A stretch of DNA of 18,137 nt, from positions 94,575 to 112,711 of the forward strand of contig MU631722.1 in NCBI GenBank assembly GCA_026770615.1, in the 5' to 3' direction. Positions 9,801-16,867 of the stretch are shown here, piece by piece (the stretch's first letter is position 1; each line of letters starts with the position of its first letter). The notes under the pieces are model-generated. The model ran no database searches and was not told the DNA's origin. It saw only the letters and a program-made list of their open reading frames with translations. The stretch comes from Pavlovales sp. CCMP2436. Its lineage: Eukaryota; Haptophyta; Pavlovophyceae; Pavlovales. The position numbers and the translations under genes were made by a program.

Positions 9801-10042
9801 CTGCTGCGTCTGAGAAGGCTAGAGAGAAAGCCGCACTCGATGAGTACGCTCTTGCGATAAAGCTATCTGCCAAGTATGGCTTCAACACCAACCAAGCTCC
9901 ACCAGCCCCACCACCAGTCTCACTAGCCCCACCAGTCCAGCAAGCGACCACTTACGAACCGGAAGGTGCTGCGACCGTGATAGCTGAACCACCTCCCTTT
10001 CGCTATTATGAGAAGCCAGCTATCTCGATCAGATGCGTATAA
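6777..10042 (+). CDS. Fusion of a family B DNA-polymerase-like domain and an SF1 (Pif1/RecD-like) helicase, four single-base frameshifts
   Basis: One gene of about 1,090 codons, read in four consecutive frame changes, each equal to one lost base (8441-8444 A-run, 8719-8723 T-run, about 9200-9265 G-rich tract, 9695-9696 CC). Residues 1-545 look like a PolB palm: motif A IDQSKAYTRAF (200-210), an AYITACQR helix (440-447) and a motif C-like LVTDGIYC (463-470). The helicase follows with Walker A GAAGSGK (8424-8444), Walker B IIVDEATM (about 8636-8659), motif III FLGDYCPLTSIP (about 8722-8757), a CPHC...CKC zinc-knuckle insert (9068-9109), TIHSFQG (9495-9515) and YVAVSRVRT (9577-9603). Similar polymerase-like/SF1 helicase proteins are known from transpovirons and some PLVs. 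The tail (9743-10042) is helical then Pro-rich. The likely role is element replication. Confidence 0.8.
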
Positions 10043-10066
10043 CGTATTTGCGTCCGTAAAATAAAA

Positions 10067-10500
10067 ATGAAGGCAATATATAGACCAAAAATGGTGGTAT
10101 CGACCAAGCCAAACAAGCCCACCAAGCCTACCGAGCCAGTCGTGTCGCCGGAAGACCAGGTGGACACATCGATGGACTCACCGAAGGACAACTCGACCGA
10201 GAAAGTGCTAGAAGAAAGCAATGAAATTCGACTAACGATTCCGAGGTTTGGCGTTGACAACGCTCTTGGCGATATTCCTTCACCACTACCGGCTCAGCAC
10301 ATGTTTGCTTGTTTCGTTGGACCACCACGAAGCGGGAAAACAAGCCTTTCAAAAGCTATGCTTACGCAGACATCACCTAGTATTTACAATGGCGTTTTCG
10401 ACCACGTCTTCCTTTTTGTTCCTACTACTAGTTTCGCATCCATGACTGATTCTCCGTTCAGATTTCACGATAAAGTCAGCCACGAACTGGACAAGGCCCT
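10067..10500 (+). pseudogene. A32-like (FtsK/HerA-type) genome-packaging ATPase, N-terminal part only
   Basis: The start at 10067 has a good A-rich context (aaataaaaatg), 25 bases after the helicase gene. The first 70 residues are a disordered Lys/Thr/Pro/Asp segment. Then come HMFACFVGPPRSGKTSLSKAM with the Walker A P-loop (residues 85-93) and FDHVFLFVPTTSF, which resembles the strand and motif after the P-loop in poxvirus A32-like and PLV packaging ATPases. After residue about 144 the viral sequence stops. The frame continues 38 codons through subtelomere-like and CCCTAG repeats to a stop at 10613-10615, so those residues are not viral. Walker B and the rest of the ATPase core are missing, so it cannot package DNA as it stands. 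Confidence 0.75.
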
Positions 10501-10502
10501 TT

Positions 10503-10793
10503 GTCGGCCACACCTTACCCATATCGGCGTCATCGGCTACGTGGCACACATCCCACACATCCCACACACCCCCGGAGACCGCTACGATGCACACATCACT
10601 AACCCTAGCTCGTAACCCTAACCCTAGCCCCCGTAACCCTAACCCTAGCTCGTAACCCTAACATGTGCTATACGTGTAACCCAAACCCTAACATGTGCTA
10701 TACGTGTAACCCAAACCCTAACCCTAGACCCCCAAGTCGGCCGCACCTTACCCACTTCAACGACATCGGCGACATCGGCTACGAGGCGCACAT
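10503..10793. repeat. Subtelomere-like segment duplicated on both sides of a telomeric tract
   Basis: A degenerate unit (gtcggccNcaccttaccc...atcggc...catcggctacg) appears at 10503-10545 and again at 10735-10785 in the same orientation. The two copies bracket the CCCTAA-type tract at 10600-10728. This is direct-repeat structure of host type, unlike the flanking viral codons. Confidence 0.7.
10600..10728. repeat. Interstitial telomeric repeats (CCCTAA/TTAGGG type, degenerate)
   Basis: Repeated taaccctaaccctag blocks are separated by gctcg and cccccg spacers. They are followed by two 30-base units (acatgtgctatacgtgtaac plus ccaaaccctaa) starting at 10661 and 10691. The C-rich strand reads 5'->3' on the plus strand, the polarity expected at a left chromosome end. 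The tract is internal and lies directly after the broken packaging ATPase. Confidence 0.85.
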
Positions 10794-10800
10794 CGGCCCT

Positions 10801-10972
10801 GAGAAGCCAAACTCGTGCTTCGCGAGCGGCGGGACACCTATTAATCGAATTGCTTCGTGGCCGCCAACTAGACCTGCATAGACCCGAGAAGCCCCGAGAA
10901 GCCAAACTCGTGCTTCGCGAGCGGCGGGACACCTATTAATCGAATTGCTTCGTGACCGCCACCTAGACCTGC
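10801..10972. repeat. Tandem 95-bp repeat, two copies
   Basis: The copies start at 10801 and 10896 with gagaagccaaactcgtgctt and share about 76 bases of near-identity ending in gacctgca. Each contains the 18-base string cgggacacctattaatcg (10830-10847 and 10925-10942), which also occurs inverted at 11220-11237. Confidence 0.85.
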
Positions 10973-11024
10973 ACCCCCCCGCCTAGGCCACCCCCCCCTC
11001 TTCTTCTGTCTACCTGGATCTTCC

Positions 11025-11090
11025 TGGAATCGACCGAGATCTACCTGGATCTACCGAGATCTACCTGGATCTACCGAGATCTAACGAGAA
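11025..11090. repeat. Short tandem repeat gatctaccgagatctacctg
   Basis: Three to four copies of a roughly 20-base unit made of gatctacc(t/g)(g/a) alternations. It ends the repeat island that separates the ATPase fragment from the minus-strand virion genes. From here to about 11,160 no gene is seen. Confidence 0.75.
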
Positions 11091-11172
11091 TCGACCTAGA
11101 AATAGTGCCCGTCTACCGGGATACAACACGATCGTAGGGGGCAAACGAGATCGATCTAGCCACGCAAGAAAA

Positions 11173-11436
11173 TCATAGGGAAGCGAAGGGATTCGGGTAA
11201 TTCAGGGAGCCGCCGAAGGCGATTAATAGGTGTCCCGGCCCTATATGGTGGTGGATCCTGCCAAGCTCACTATTCTCGATCGCATTAAGTCCGAGCCTTG
11301 CGTTCTGAGCGATTTTGGAGACTGTCAATGCTGCGTTGTGAAGAAAATTACCAGACGCTCGACCGAAATTTTGCAGTTTTGGAAGAGCATTGTAACCCCA
11401 CCGTGCGGCGCTTCTGCCAAAACGACCCCAATTCAT
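11173..11436 (-). CDS. Small basic amphipathic protein, possible minor virion protein
   Basis: 87 codons on the minus strand, starting 70 bases downstream of the penton gene in the same direction. The N-terminus MNWGRFGRSAARWGYNAL is amphipathic and basic with Gly and Trp, followed by an Ala/Asn-rich helix (residues 25-60). Small proteins with a Gly/Trp/Arg amphipathic helix next to capsid genes occur in PLVs, adintoviruses and adenoviruses (pVI/pX-like membrane-lytic or core proteins). That analogy is inference. The last 20 residues after RIHHHIGPGHLLIAF include the 18-base string shared with the upstream 95-bp repeats, so the C-terminus may not be the original viral one. Confidence 0.5.
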   Translation of the reverse strand: MNWGRFGRSAARWGYNALPKLQNFGRASGNFLHNAALTVSKIAQNARLGLNAIENSELGRIHHHIGPGHLLIAFGGSLNYPNPFASL

Positions 11437-11505
11437 TTCAGGGCTTAAGTGTACAAATACACGAGATATTAATCAACAACCGGTCCGTCAACATGAAAGG
11501 TTAGT

Positions 11506-12303
11506 CTAGTCTACCATGACATCGAGCACCAACGACCACGAGAGCCCCTGAGTATTATATGGCTGCTGATTCTCGTCCAGGAGCGCGACAACCACGCTAC
11601 TCAGAGTTCTACGGCGGGCGTTCATGTATGGAGCCGAGTCAGATTTGAAAACCTGTATATCGCCATATCCAACACTTACAGGTACAGAAGCGAGAAGATT
11701 TGTGGTATTCTCACCCGTACGACTGAGCGAGTCCTGAACGTCCAATTCGAAGCTTTCGCTAGCTACTAGGACGGCACGAGCTCCACCTAGGTCGATCATG
11801 CGTGGCGCGGCCGTCGGGGTGCCCGAAGGAATCGTTATATTAAAGCTCTTATTCATTCCCAGGATTTTGTGTGCGGTGGTGGACTCGTTTGTAGCGAGCG
11901 ATATGTTTCCGCCTTGACTATGAGCGAATGTGAGCTTGTTAGTCGTCGAGTCAAATGCCGAGCTCACACCCGCGGCCAACATTTCCGAAGTGGAATTTAT
12001 AGCGCTTGCGAGAGCCTCCCCGCTCGTATACTGGTTCGGTGGAATTGTAACGATCGACATCGCGTCCCCAGCTAGGAGCAGCACGAACGTATTATTTGCT
12101 GGGTTCACGTTGGGCTGAATTATCGGGATAGAGCACGACTCGAGACGTACGTACATAGCCTCACGTCCTGAGAGGGAGATGCCAGGCGATAGATCGAATA
12201 CCACGCTGTCTGTCCGGTCTACACCTAATGGGAATTTATCGGCTTGGTCGGACGAAAGGTAAAGACGATGCAGCACCATTTTATGGGACGATATAGCAGG
12301 CAT
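11506..12303 (-). CDS. Penton-like minor capsid protein (single jelly roll), PLV type
   Basis: 265 codons, intact, starting at the ATG at 12301-12303. The protein is beta-rich with hydrophobic and small residues. It has LHRLYLSSDQADKFP at the N-terminus, MYVRLESCSIPIIQPNVN, a TIPPNQYTSGEALASAINS segment, then a NKLTFAHSQG strand, HKILGM, and a C-terminal RRTLSSVVVALLDENQQPY. An IP-x-(N/Q)YT-x-x-x-L-x-x-x-IN segment followed by a short strand and a LG(F/M) turn is characteristic of the penton/minor capsid proteins of PLVs, polintons and virophages. It would form the five-fold vertices. It diverges from the gene at 12409. An alternative start is codon 9 (12279). Confidence 0.7.
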   Translation of the reverse strand: MPAISSHKMVLHRLYLSSDQADKFPLGVDRTDSVVFDLSPGISLSGREAMYVRLESCSIPIIQPNVNPANNTFVLLLAGDAMSIVTIPPNQYTSGEALASAINSTSEMLAAGVSSAFDSTTNKLTFAHSQGGNISLATNESTTAHKILGMNKSFNITIPSGTPTAAPRMIDLGGARAVLVASESFELDVQDSLSRTGENTTNLLASVPVSVGYGDIQVFKSDSAPYMNARRRTLSSVVVALLDENQQPYNTQGLSWSLVLDVMVD

Positions 12304-12408
12304 GTATATTTTTATTTAATTGGTAAGTGAATAAGGGAGATGCAAAAGGGAGATGCAAAAGGGAGCATCGACCAATAAAAATCTAAAGGAACTAATAGTA
12401 CCATTGAC
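12304..12408. promoter_or_regulatory. Divergent AT-rich promoter region of the virion genes
   Basis: 105 bases between the penton gene (leftward) and the gene at 12409 (rightward). It holds AT-rich tracts (gtatatttttatttaatt, aataaaaatctaaagg) and two exact copies of gggagatgcaaaa (12335-12347, 12348-12360) plus a partial third. Tandem short repeats between divergent starts suggest a regulatory site, but no known late-promoter motif could be named. Confidence 0.45.
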
Positions 12409-12610
12409 ATGGAGAAAAAGAGCAAAGTTACCGAGGAGCCAGCAACAGTTACGATCGATGAACATCACACATCACCAGTAGTCGAAAAAGAGACTATCAT
12501 GCCCTCACCTGTCACCACCTCGACCACCTCGACCACCACGTCGCCCTCTACGACTGCTGCTCGTCCAGGCAAATCAGCCGGGGACTTGTCACTCAAGTGT
12601 ACCAGTGTTT
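12409..12610 (+). CDS. Thr/Ser/Pro-rich low-complexity protein, N-terminal part
   Basis: The ATG at 12409 follows an AT-rich leader (taatagtaccattgac). The first 60 residues are charged then Thr/Ser/Pro-rich (STTSTTTSPSTT), similar in style to the disordered N-terminus of the nearby ATPase, and the GC content matches the viral block. After about 12,580 composition shifts to host type. The frame runs on to 12960 only by overlapping the WrbA gene in another frame. A second frame (from about 12590) gives a more protein-like Pro/Ser stretch, consistent with another lost base, but this cannot be proved. No function is recognised. Confidence 0.4.
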
Positions 12611-12744
12611 TTCGCCGGTACCGCCTACCACCCCTGCCAGTGGGGCTACCGGTCGACGCTGGTACAGCGGTGATTTCGCATTGGCGTCCAATCGTCCAAC
12701 ACCGTTTCGCACATCGCCCTCGCACAGTACAGTGCCTTTGCATC

Positions 12745-14692
12745 ATGGTGAAGATCGCAATCGTGTACTGCAGGTGCACGGCTCTCCCCCCATGCTCCAC
12801 GCCTCGCCTCGCGTGTGGCCCCGTGATCGTGCGACCCAACCCACATCCGCATTCTTGCCGAGGCCATCAAGAAGGGGATCGAGGAGGCGGGGCACGAGGC
12901 CTTTCTGCTGCAGGTGCCCGACGACGTGCTCGCCAAAATGCACGCACCGGCCAAGAGTGACGACGCGGTGGTGACGGTGGCGGACCTACCTGCGTATGAC
13001 GGCATCATCTTTGGTCTCTCAGGCCGGTTTGGTCAGGTCCAGCACAGTTCAGGTCCTTCTGGGACGCAACGGGTGGGCACTGGCAGTCGGGCGCTCTCAT
13101 CGGCAAGCCGGCCGGTGGTTTTTCGTCGACGGGATCTCAGGGCGGCGGACAGGAGACGATCGGCTTCACGCTGATCCCGCAGCTCGCCCACCACGGCATG
13201 GTGCGTTCACAAATATCTATAAAACGTCCGGCCCCGTAAAGGTCTCCCAGTCTCCCAGTGGTGCAGCAACAACACACTGCTAGCCTAGGACCGCTCCCGA
13301 GCACACGGATAGCGTCATCATCCCCTCGTCGTTATCTGAGCTTATCCCCCCTCCCCTACCCTCCCCCTCCCCTCCCGGCGCGCGCTGTTGCTCCCTACCC
13401 GCGCAAGACTTCCCTGAGTGACTCGCGGTCTGACCAGCGCTCATCCTCCACCCCTCTTCCCTATTAGGTGTTCGTGCCTCTTGGCTATGGTGACAAGCGC
13501 GCCTTCGACAACACTGAGGGTGCGCGCCGCCCACCCGCCCCACGCCCGCGCAAGAGCCCCAGTGTTAGTTAGTTAGTCTGTCCATTCAACACACCCGCAA
13601 ACGCCCTGGGCGTTGAGGAAGTTGGCTTTCATGATAAGAGCTCCAGTGACGTGCTGTCTAACCCGCGTGGTTGCGCTCCTCCTCCCACCATCCTGAGCGC
13701 TTCGCCGAGGACAAGAACGAAATATGGCCAGTAAATTTTTAAATATATGTATCTGCAGTAGATTCGTATCTAACTTTTTATAAAAATGGACGCCCAATAA
13801 CTAACTTGCTTCTTTAAATTACATACAAAAAATTCAAAATGCTGTATACTGTATCCAAAATTACTCACATTTAAATATTTTTCTTCGTTGTGCTAAATAC
13901 TGTATCCACCAATCCCCCTTTTTTAAAAAGATTACTTTGTTAGTTACTGATTTACTACCCCACGCATTCAAATTCACAAATTTCTGATAAATGTATAGAA
14001 TAGAGCTCTCCGAGACGAATCCAGCAAGCCTATAGCGAGCTCTGTCTTCAATTATGGAGGCGAACACTGCTCAGGATGGTCGTCCCCCACTTGCGGACTG
14101 ACCGGGAGTGACCGAAGCCATTGCCTACTGCCATTGTAGTGCATGGTGGATCACCTTACGGTGCTGGAAAAATCGCGAACGGTGACGGTTCGCGCATGCC
14201 GTCGGAGCTCGAGCTCGGAATGGCGCAGACCCAGGGCAATTCGTTCGCAGTAATCGCCGCTAAGCTCGCCAGCAAGTGAGCGCTACGCGCAGGCCGTCGC
14301 CATGCTGTCTGTGCGGCGCGCTCCTGCTGCCGGGCCGGCGCTTGGAGCCACGCGCGGAGGGAGGGGCTCGCTCACCGACTGCGACCGTGTTCTGCCTGCC
14401 CTCCCTGTACAGGGGTGCGGGACAGCAGGCCGCTGGAGCGAGCGAACCCGACAAGGCTGCAGTTGCTCCGCCGCCAGCGCACCCGCCGACGCCAGACAAA
14501 GCGATCATCGATAACACCAAAGTCGTTGTGGAGCCGCCAGTGACCGCTCAGACTGCGCAATTAAGGGCTCGATGTGCTGCGACTTGCAGTGAACTTGCTT
14601 TGGCCAGTGGAGACTGCGGTCCCACTCCTGAGAAGGATCTTGGATGGGGCCGCACGGTCGCCGTGTGTCTCTATTTAGTTCTCCTGAGCTGA
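12745..14692 (+). CDS. WrbA-type NAD(P)H:quinone oxidoreductase (flavodoxin fold), five exons, one frameshift
   Basis: FMN-dependent two-electron quinone reductase family, a cytosolic oxidative-stress enzyme. Exon 1 from 12745 reads MVKIAIVYC. Exon 2 (about 12842-13200) reads [48 protein letters not shown], then after a lost base at 13039-13040 [31 protein letters not shown] and QLAHHGM. Exon 3 (13468-13519) reads VFVPLGYG and FDNTE. Exon 4 (14140-14275) reads [18 protein letters not shown] and Q-G-SF. Exon 5 (14413-14692) is a Pro/Ala-rich extension ending in a hydrophobic [11 protein letters not shown]. Donors are GTGCGT, GTGCGC and GTGAGC, and acceptors TTAG, GTAG and ACAG, with matching phases. 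The exon 1/2 border lacks a visible AG, and the usual SMYG segment of the FMN loop is missing. The enzyme may be damaged. Confidence 0.85.
13201..13467 (+). other. Intron 2 of the WrbA gene
   Basis: Starts GTGCGT directly after the codon for Met in QLAHHGM and ends TTCCCTATTAG before GTGTTCGTG, which restores the family sequence [11 protein letters not shown]. The 3' half is C/T-rich. No other content is seen. Confidence 0.8.
13520..14139 (+). other. Intron 3 of the WrbA gene, carrying an AT-rich insertion
   Basis: The donor GTGCGC follows the codons for FDNTE and the acceptor CATTGTAG is at 14132-14139. Splicing joins them to HGGSPYGAG in frame. At 620 bases it is the longest intron in the gene. 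The core from about 13,725 to 14,060 is much more AT-rich than the gene and is bounded by an 11-bp inverted repeat. Confidence 0.75.
13688..14079. mobile_element. Possible small non-autonomous element with 11-bp inverted repeats
   Basis: CCATCCTGAGC at 13688-13698 and its exact reverse complement GCTCAGGATGG at 14069-14079 bound a 392-base AT-rich segment inside a WrbA intron. Just inside each arm TTCGCC is shared. The interior repeats tactgtatcca twice (about 13848 and 13900). A 68-codon minus-strand frame (13861-14067) has no recognisable domain. No clear target-site duplication is seen, so this is tentative. Confidence 0.4.
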
Positions 14693-14720
14693 GCCTTGGA
14701 ACTTAGGGTCTCAAGATCAC

Positions 14721-14726
14721 AATAAA
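14721..14726 (+). promoter_or_regulatory. Candidate polyadenylation signal AATAAA
   Basis: AATAAA lies about 30 bases after the WrbA stop codon. The position is consistent with mRNA 3'-end formation, though many algae use other signals. Confidence 0.35.
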
Positions 14727-14735
14727 AAGCCTCGA

Positions 14736-15800
14736 CCCTTCGCTGAGCACGCAATAATTACTTTAACATAAGTAATTAAATGCCAAAATTAATTAATTTG
14801 ACATCTCCTATTAAAATTTAAATAGAATATGGCCAGGGATGACCAATAGGATGGTGATTAAATGCCCTCAGGGCTGCACCATGGGTGAGTTAGGCAAATC
14901 TGAGGGTACGTAGGCTGCCCCACACGCTCAGAATACGTGGCGAGCTATCAGCATCCCCGGCGTGGCGTGCGACACACGCTGCTGGCACGTGCGCCCACAT
15001 GTCCAAATTCGGCCTCAATGCTTTTTTTTTTTTTTTTTTTAAGTGATTTCAATAGATTATAACGGATCAACGGTAGGCTGCATCATCGATCTGATTGAAT
15101 CCTGGCTATCCTCAGGATGTGGCGTCCACGGCAATGTGCGGCGACCCTAGGATGGGTTCGTTGGCTACAGCGTGCCGAACCCATCCTACTCAATAGCATA
15201 ATTAGACTATTTATATATATATATAGCGGCTCAGCATGGAGACTATATAATAGGCGCAGGGGTGGGACCGAATATAGAGCCTTTTTCCTTCGCTGAGCAC
15301 TCAATAACTAGTTTAAAATACTTAATAAAATGCTAAAGTTATTAATCAAATCGACATTTCCTATTCGCATAACTAGTCTAATTTGGCCAGGGATGACCAA
15401 TAGAATGGTGACTAAGTGCTCATAGGGCTGCACCAGGGGTGAGCTAGACATATCTGAGGGTATACGTAGGCTAACCCACATGCTCAGAGTCAGAACATGC
15501 GGCGAGCTATCAGCATCCTCGGCGTGGCGCACACGCTGCTGGCACGTGCGCCCACATGTCCGAATTCGGCCTCCATGCTGTTTTTTGTTTGTTTTGTTTC
15601 TTAGTAATTTCAATAAATTATAACGGATCAACGGTAGGCCGCATCATCAATCTGATTGAATACTGGCTATCCCCATACCGTGGCATTCATGGCGATGCGT
15701 GGTGACCCTGGGTCCCCGCTGCGAGGTTCGTCGGCTACAGCGTGCCGAATACCCCTATTTAGGTCTATTTAGACTATTAAATAGGGTCAGGGGTGGGACC
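14736..15800. repeat. 550-bp direct duplication, two diverged copies
   Basis: Copy A runs from about 14736 to 15270 and copy B from about 15281 to 15800, offset 550 bases at the shared ttcgctgagcac (14739 and 15289). Both hold ggccagggatgaccaata, cgagctatcagcatcc, gctgctggcacgtgcgcccacatgtcc, a T-rich run (19 T in A, interrupted in B), ataacggatcaacggtagg, ggctacagcgtgccgaa, and end ggggtgggacc. Divergence is roughly 15-20% by eye, with indels. No conserved open frame is shared, so it is non-coding or a decayed repeat family such as a satellite monomer or SINE-like unit. Confidence 0.85.
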
Positions 15801-15809
15801 CAAGCGAAT

Positions 15810-16330
15810 TTGCTGGCTGCTGATGACTGTGTGTGTGCAGGTGTAGTTACAATTCAAAAATTAGATAGATGTCAATTTATCTGACCGCGCGCTGCGGCGC
15901 GCTGAGGACGCACAGCCTTGTCGTCCTCGTCGCACCTCTTTCTCGTATAAATTAGTGTTCTCACAAAAAACCATTTGGGCGGAATCGCCTACTGAGCGTC
16001 AGTGACTGTGAGCCGCTTGCCTGACGCCTCGCTCTGTGCATCTATCTAAAAGTCATGGCAAATTTTTCAAAGTGTTAAATTTTTATTTTATAATGACTTC
16101 TTTCTAGTTAATATCGATCGAGTGATCATTACTACGCAAACTGACTCTGATTTTAACCGAGTCAATCGCAAACTGCCACTGATCGCCTGAAGCATTAATT
16201 GACCGGTGACCCCCCTTCAAAGGCGATTAGCCGCTTGAGAATCAGAGCTCATGGCGGCCTTAAAAATAAGTTGTTTCTGATACACGATAAAAAATGGAGG
16301 TCGACTCCACTATTCCGACAGGGGGGAAAT
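15810..16330. other. Intergenic stretch, no gene recognised
   Basis: Mixed composition. It contains a GC palindrome gcgcgctgcggcgcgc (15887-15902) and AT-rich patches around 16,060-16,120. No frame with a recognisable product, no RNA gene and no splice-supported exon was found on either strand. Confidence 0.5.
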
Positions 16331-16349
16331 GACGAACTCTACTCCTCCC

Positions 16350-16555
16350 TTGTGTGGAGGTACACGCCGCGGGTCACCGCAGTCACGAAGTCAATTGCAT
16401 GCTGCCACTTGAGCGCGCCTGCATAGCCCCAACCCTCCCTCTCCACCCACCCCCTCCCCCCGACAACTTAATCCTTTAAGTGGAGGCAAATGCCACGGCC
16501 CACCGCGTCAATCGCATGCTGCCACTTGAGAGCGCCTGCGGCAGGGCCGTTGATC
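16350..16555 (-). repeat. Exon-like unit in two copies (minus-strand LKWQHAID)
   Basis: Two segments, about 16350-16427 and 16479-16555, share gtggaggNaNaNgccNcgg, ccaccgc-type bases and gcatgctgccacttgag(a/c)gcgcctgc. On the minus strand both encode AGALKWQHAID followed by a Val/Arg/Gly-x-(C/V)-x-LH ending, so the reading frame is better conserved than the spacer. A C-rich tract separates them. The similarity suggests duplicated exons of an unrecognised minus-strand gene, or a small repeat carrying an exon fragment. Confidence 0.5.
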
Positions 16556-16568
16556 GGACACGTGTACC

Positions 16569-16838
16569 TATATATATATATAAATATATTGATGTAAAAA
16601 CTGAATGAATGAATGAATGAATGCACATATAAAGAAAGAAATACAAATAATATCACAAATGATGATAATAGTAATAAATGAGAAGAAGGGTAGTACCGGT
16701 AACAATAAATTAATACTTTCGGCGATCGGGCACGTGCACCTATAAATAATGAAACTAAAATATAAAAGCGAGTACGAATATACATACAAATAGTATATAT
16801 ATATATATATATATACACATGTGTGTGTGTGTGTGTGT
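16569..16838. repeat. Cluster of microsatellites (TA, GAAT, TA, GT)
   Basis: TA run at 16569-16582, GAAT repeat at 16602-16623, TA run at 16794-16815 and GT run at 16820-16838, with AT-rich sequence between. The minus-strand open frames here (poly-Tyr/Ile and Thr/His) are produced by these repeats. The short string gatcgg(g/a)cacgtg(c/t)acc occurs at 16552-16568 and again at about 16724-16740. Confidence 0.85.
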
Positions 16839-16867
16839 AAGTATGTAAATGTGTAGTATGTTATTTT

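Noticed and set aside
10501..10615. C-terminal 38 residues of the ATPase frame as viral protein
   Set aside because: They are encoded by subtelomere-like and CCCTAG sequence that recurs outside the gene.
12465..13008. Minus-strand frames opposite the WrbA start
   Set aside because: The plus strand carries family-level WrbA sequence. The minus frames have no recognisable domain.
13861..14067. 68-codon minus-strand frame in the WrbA intron
   Set aside because: AT-rich, short, no family features. Kept only as part of the possible insertion.
15022..15040. Poly-T as an RNA polymerase III terminator of an RNA gene
   Set aside because: No A/B boxes or foldable RNA gene could be placed upstream, and the second copy has an interrupted T run.
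14736..15800. LTR retrotransposon (pair of LTRs)
   Set aside because: The two copies are adjacent with almost no internal region, no primer-binding site and no gag or pol sequence.
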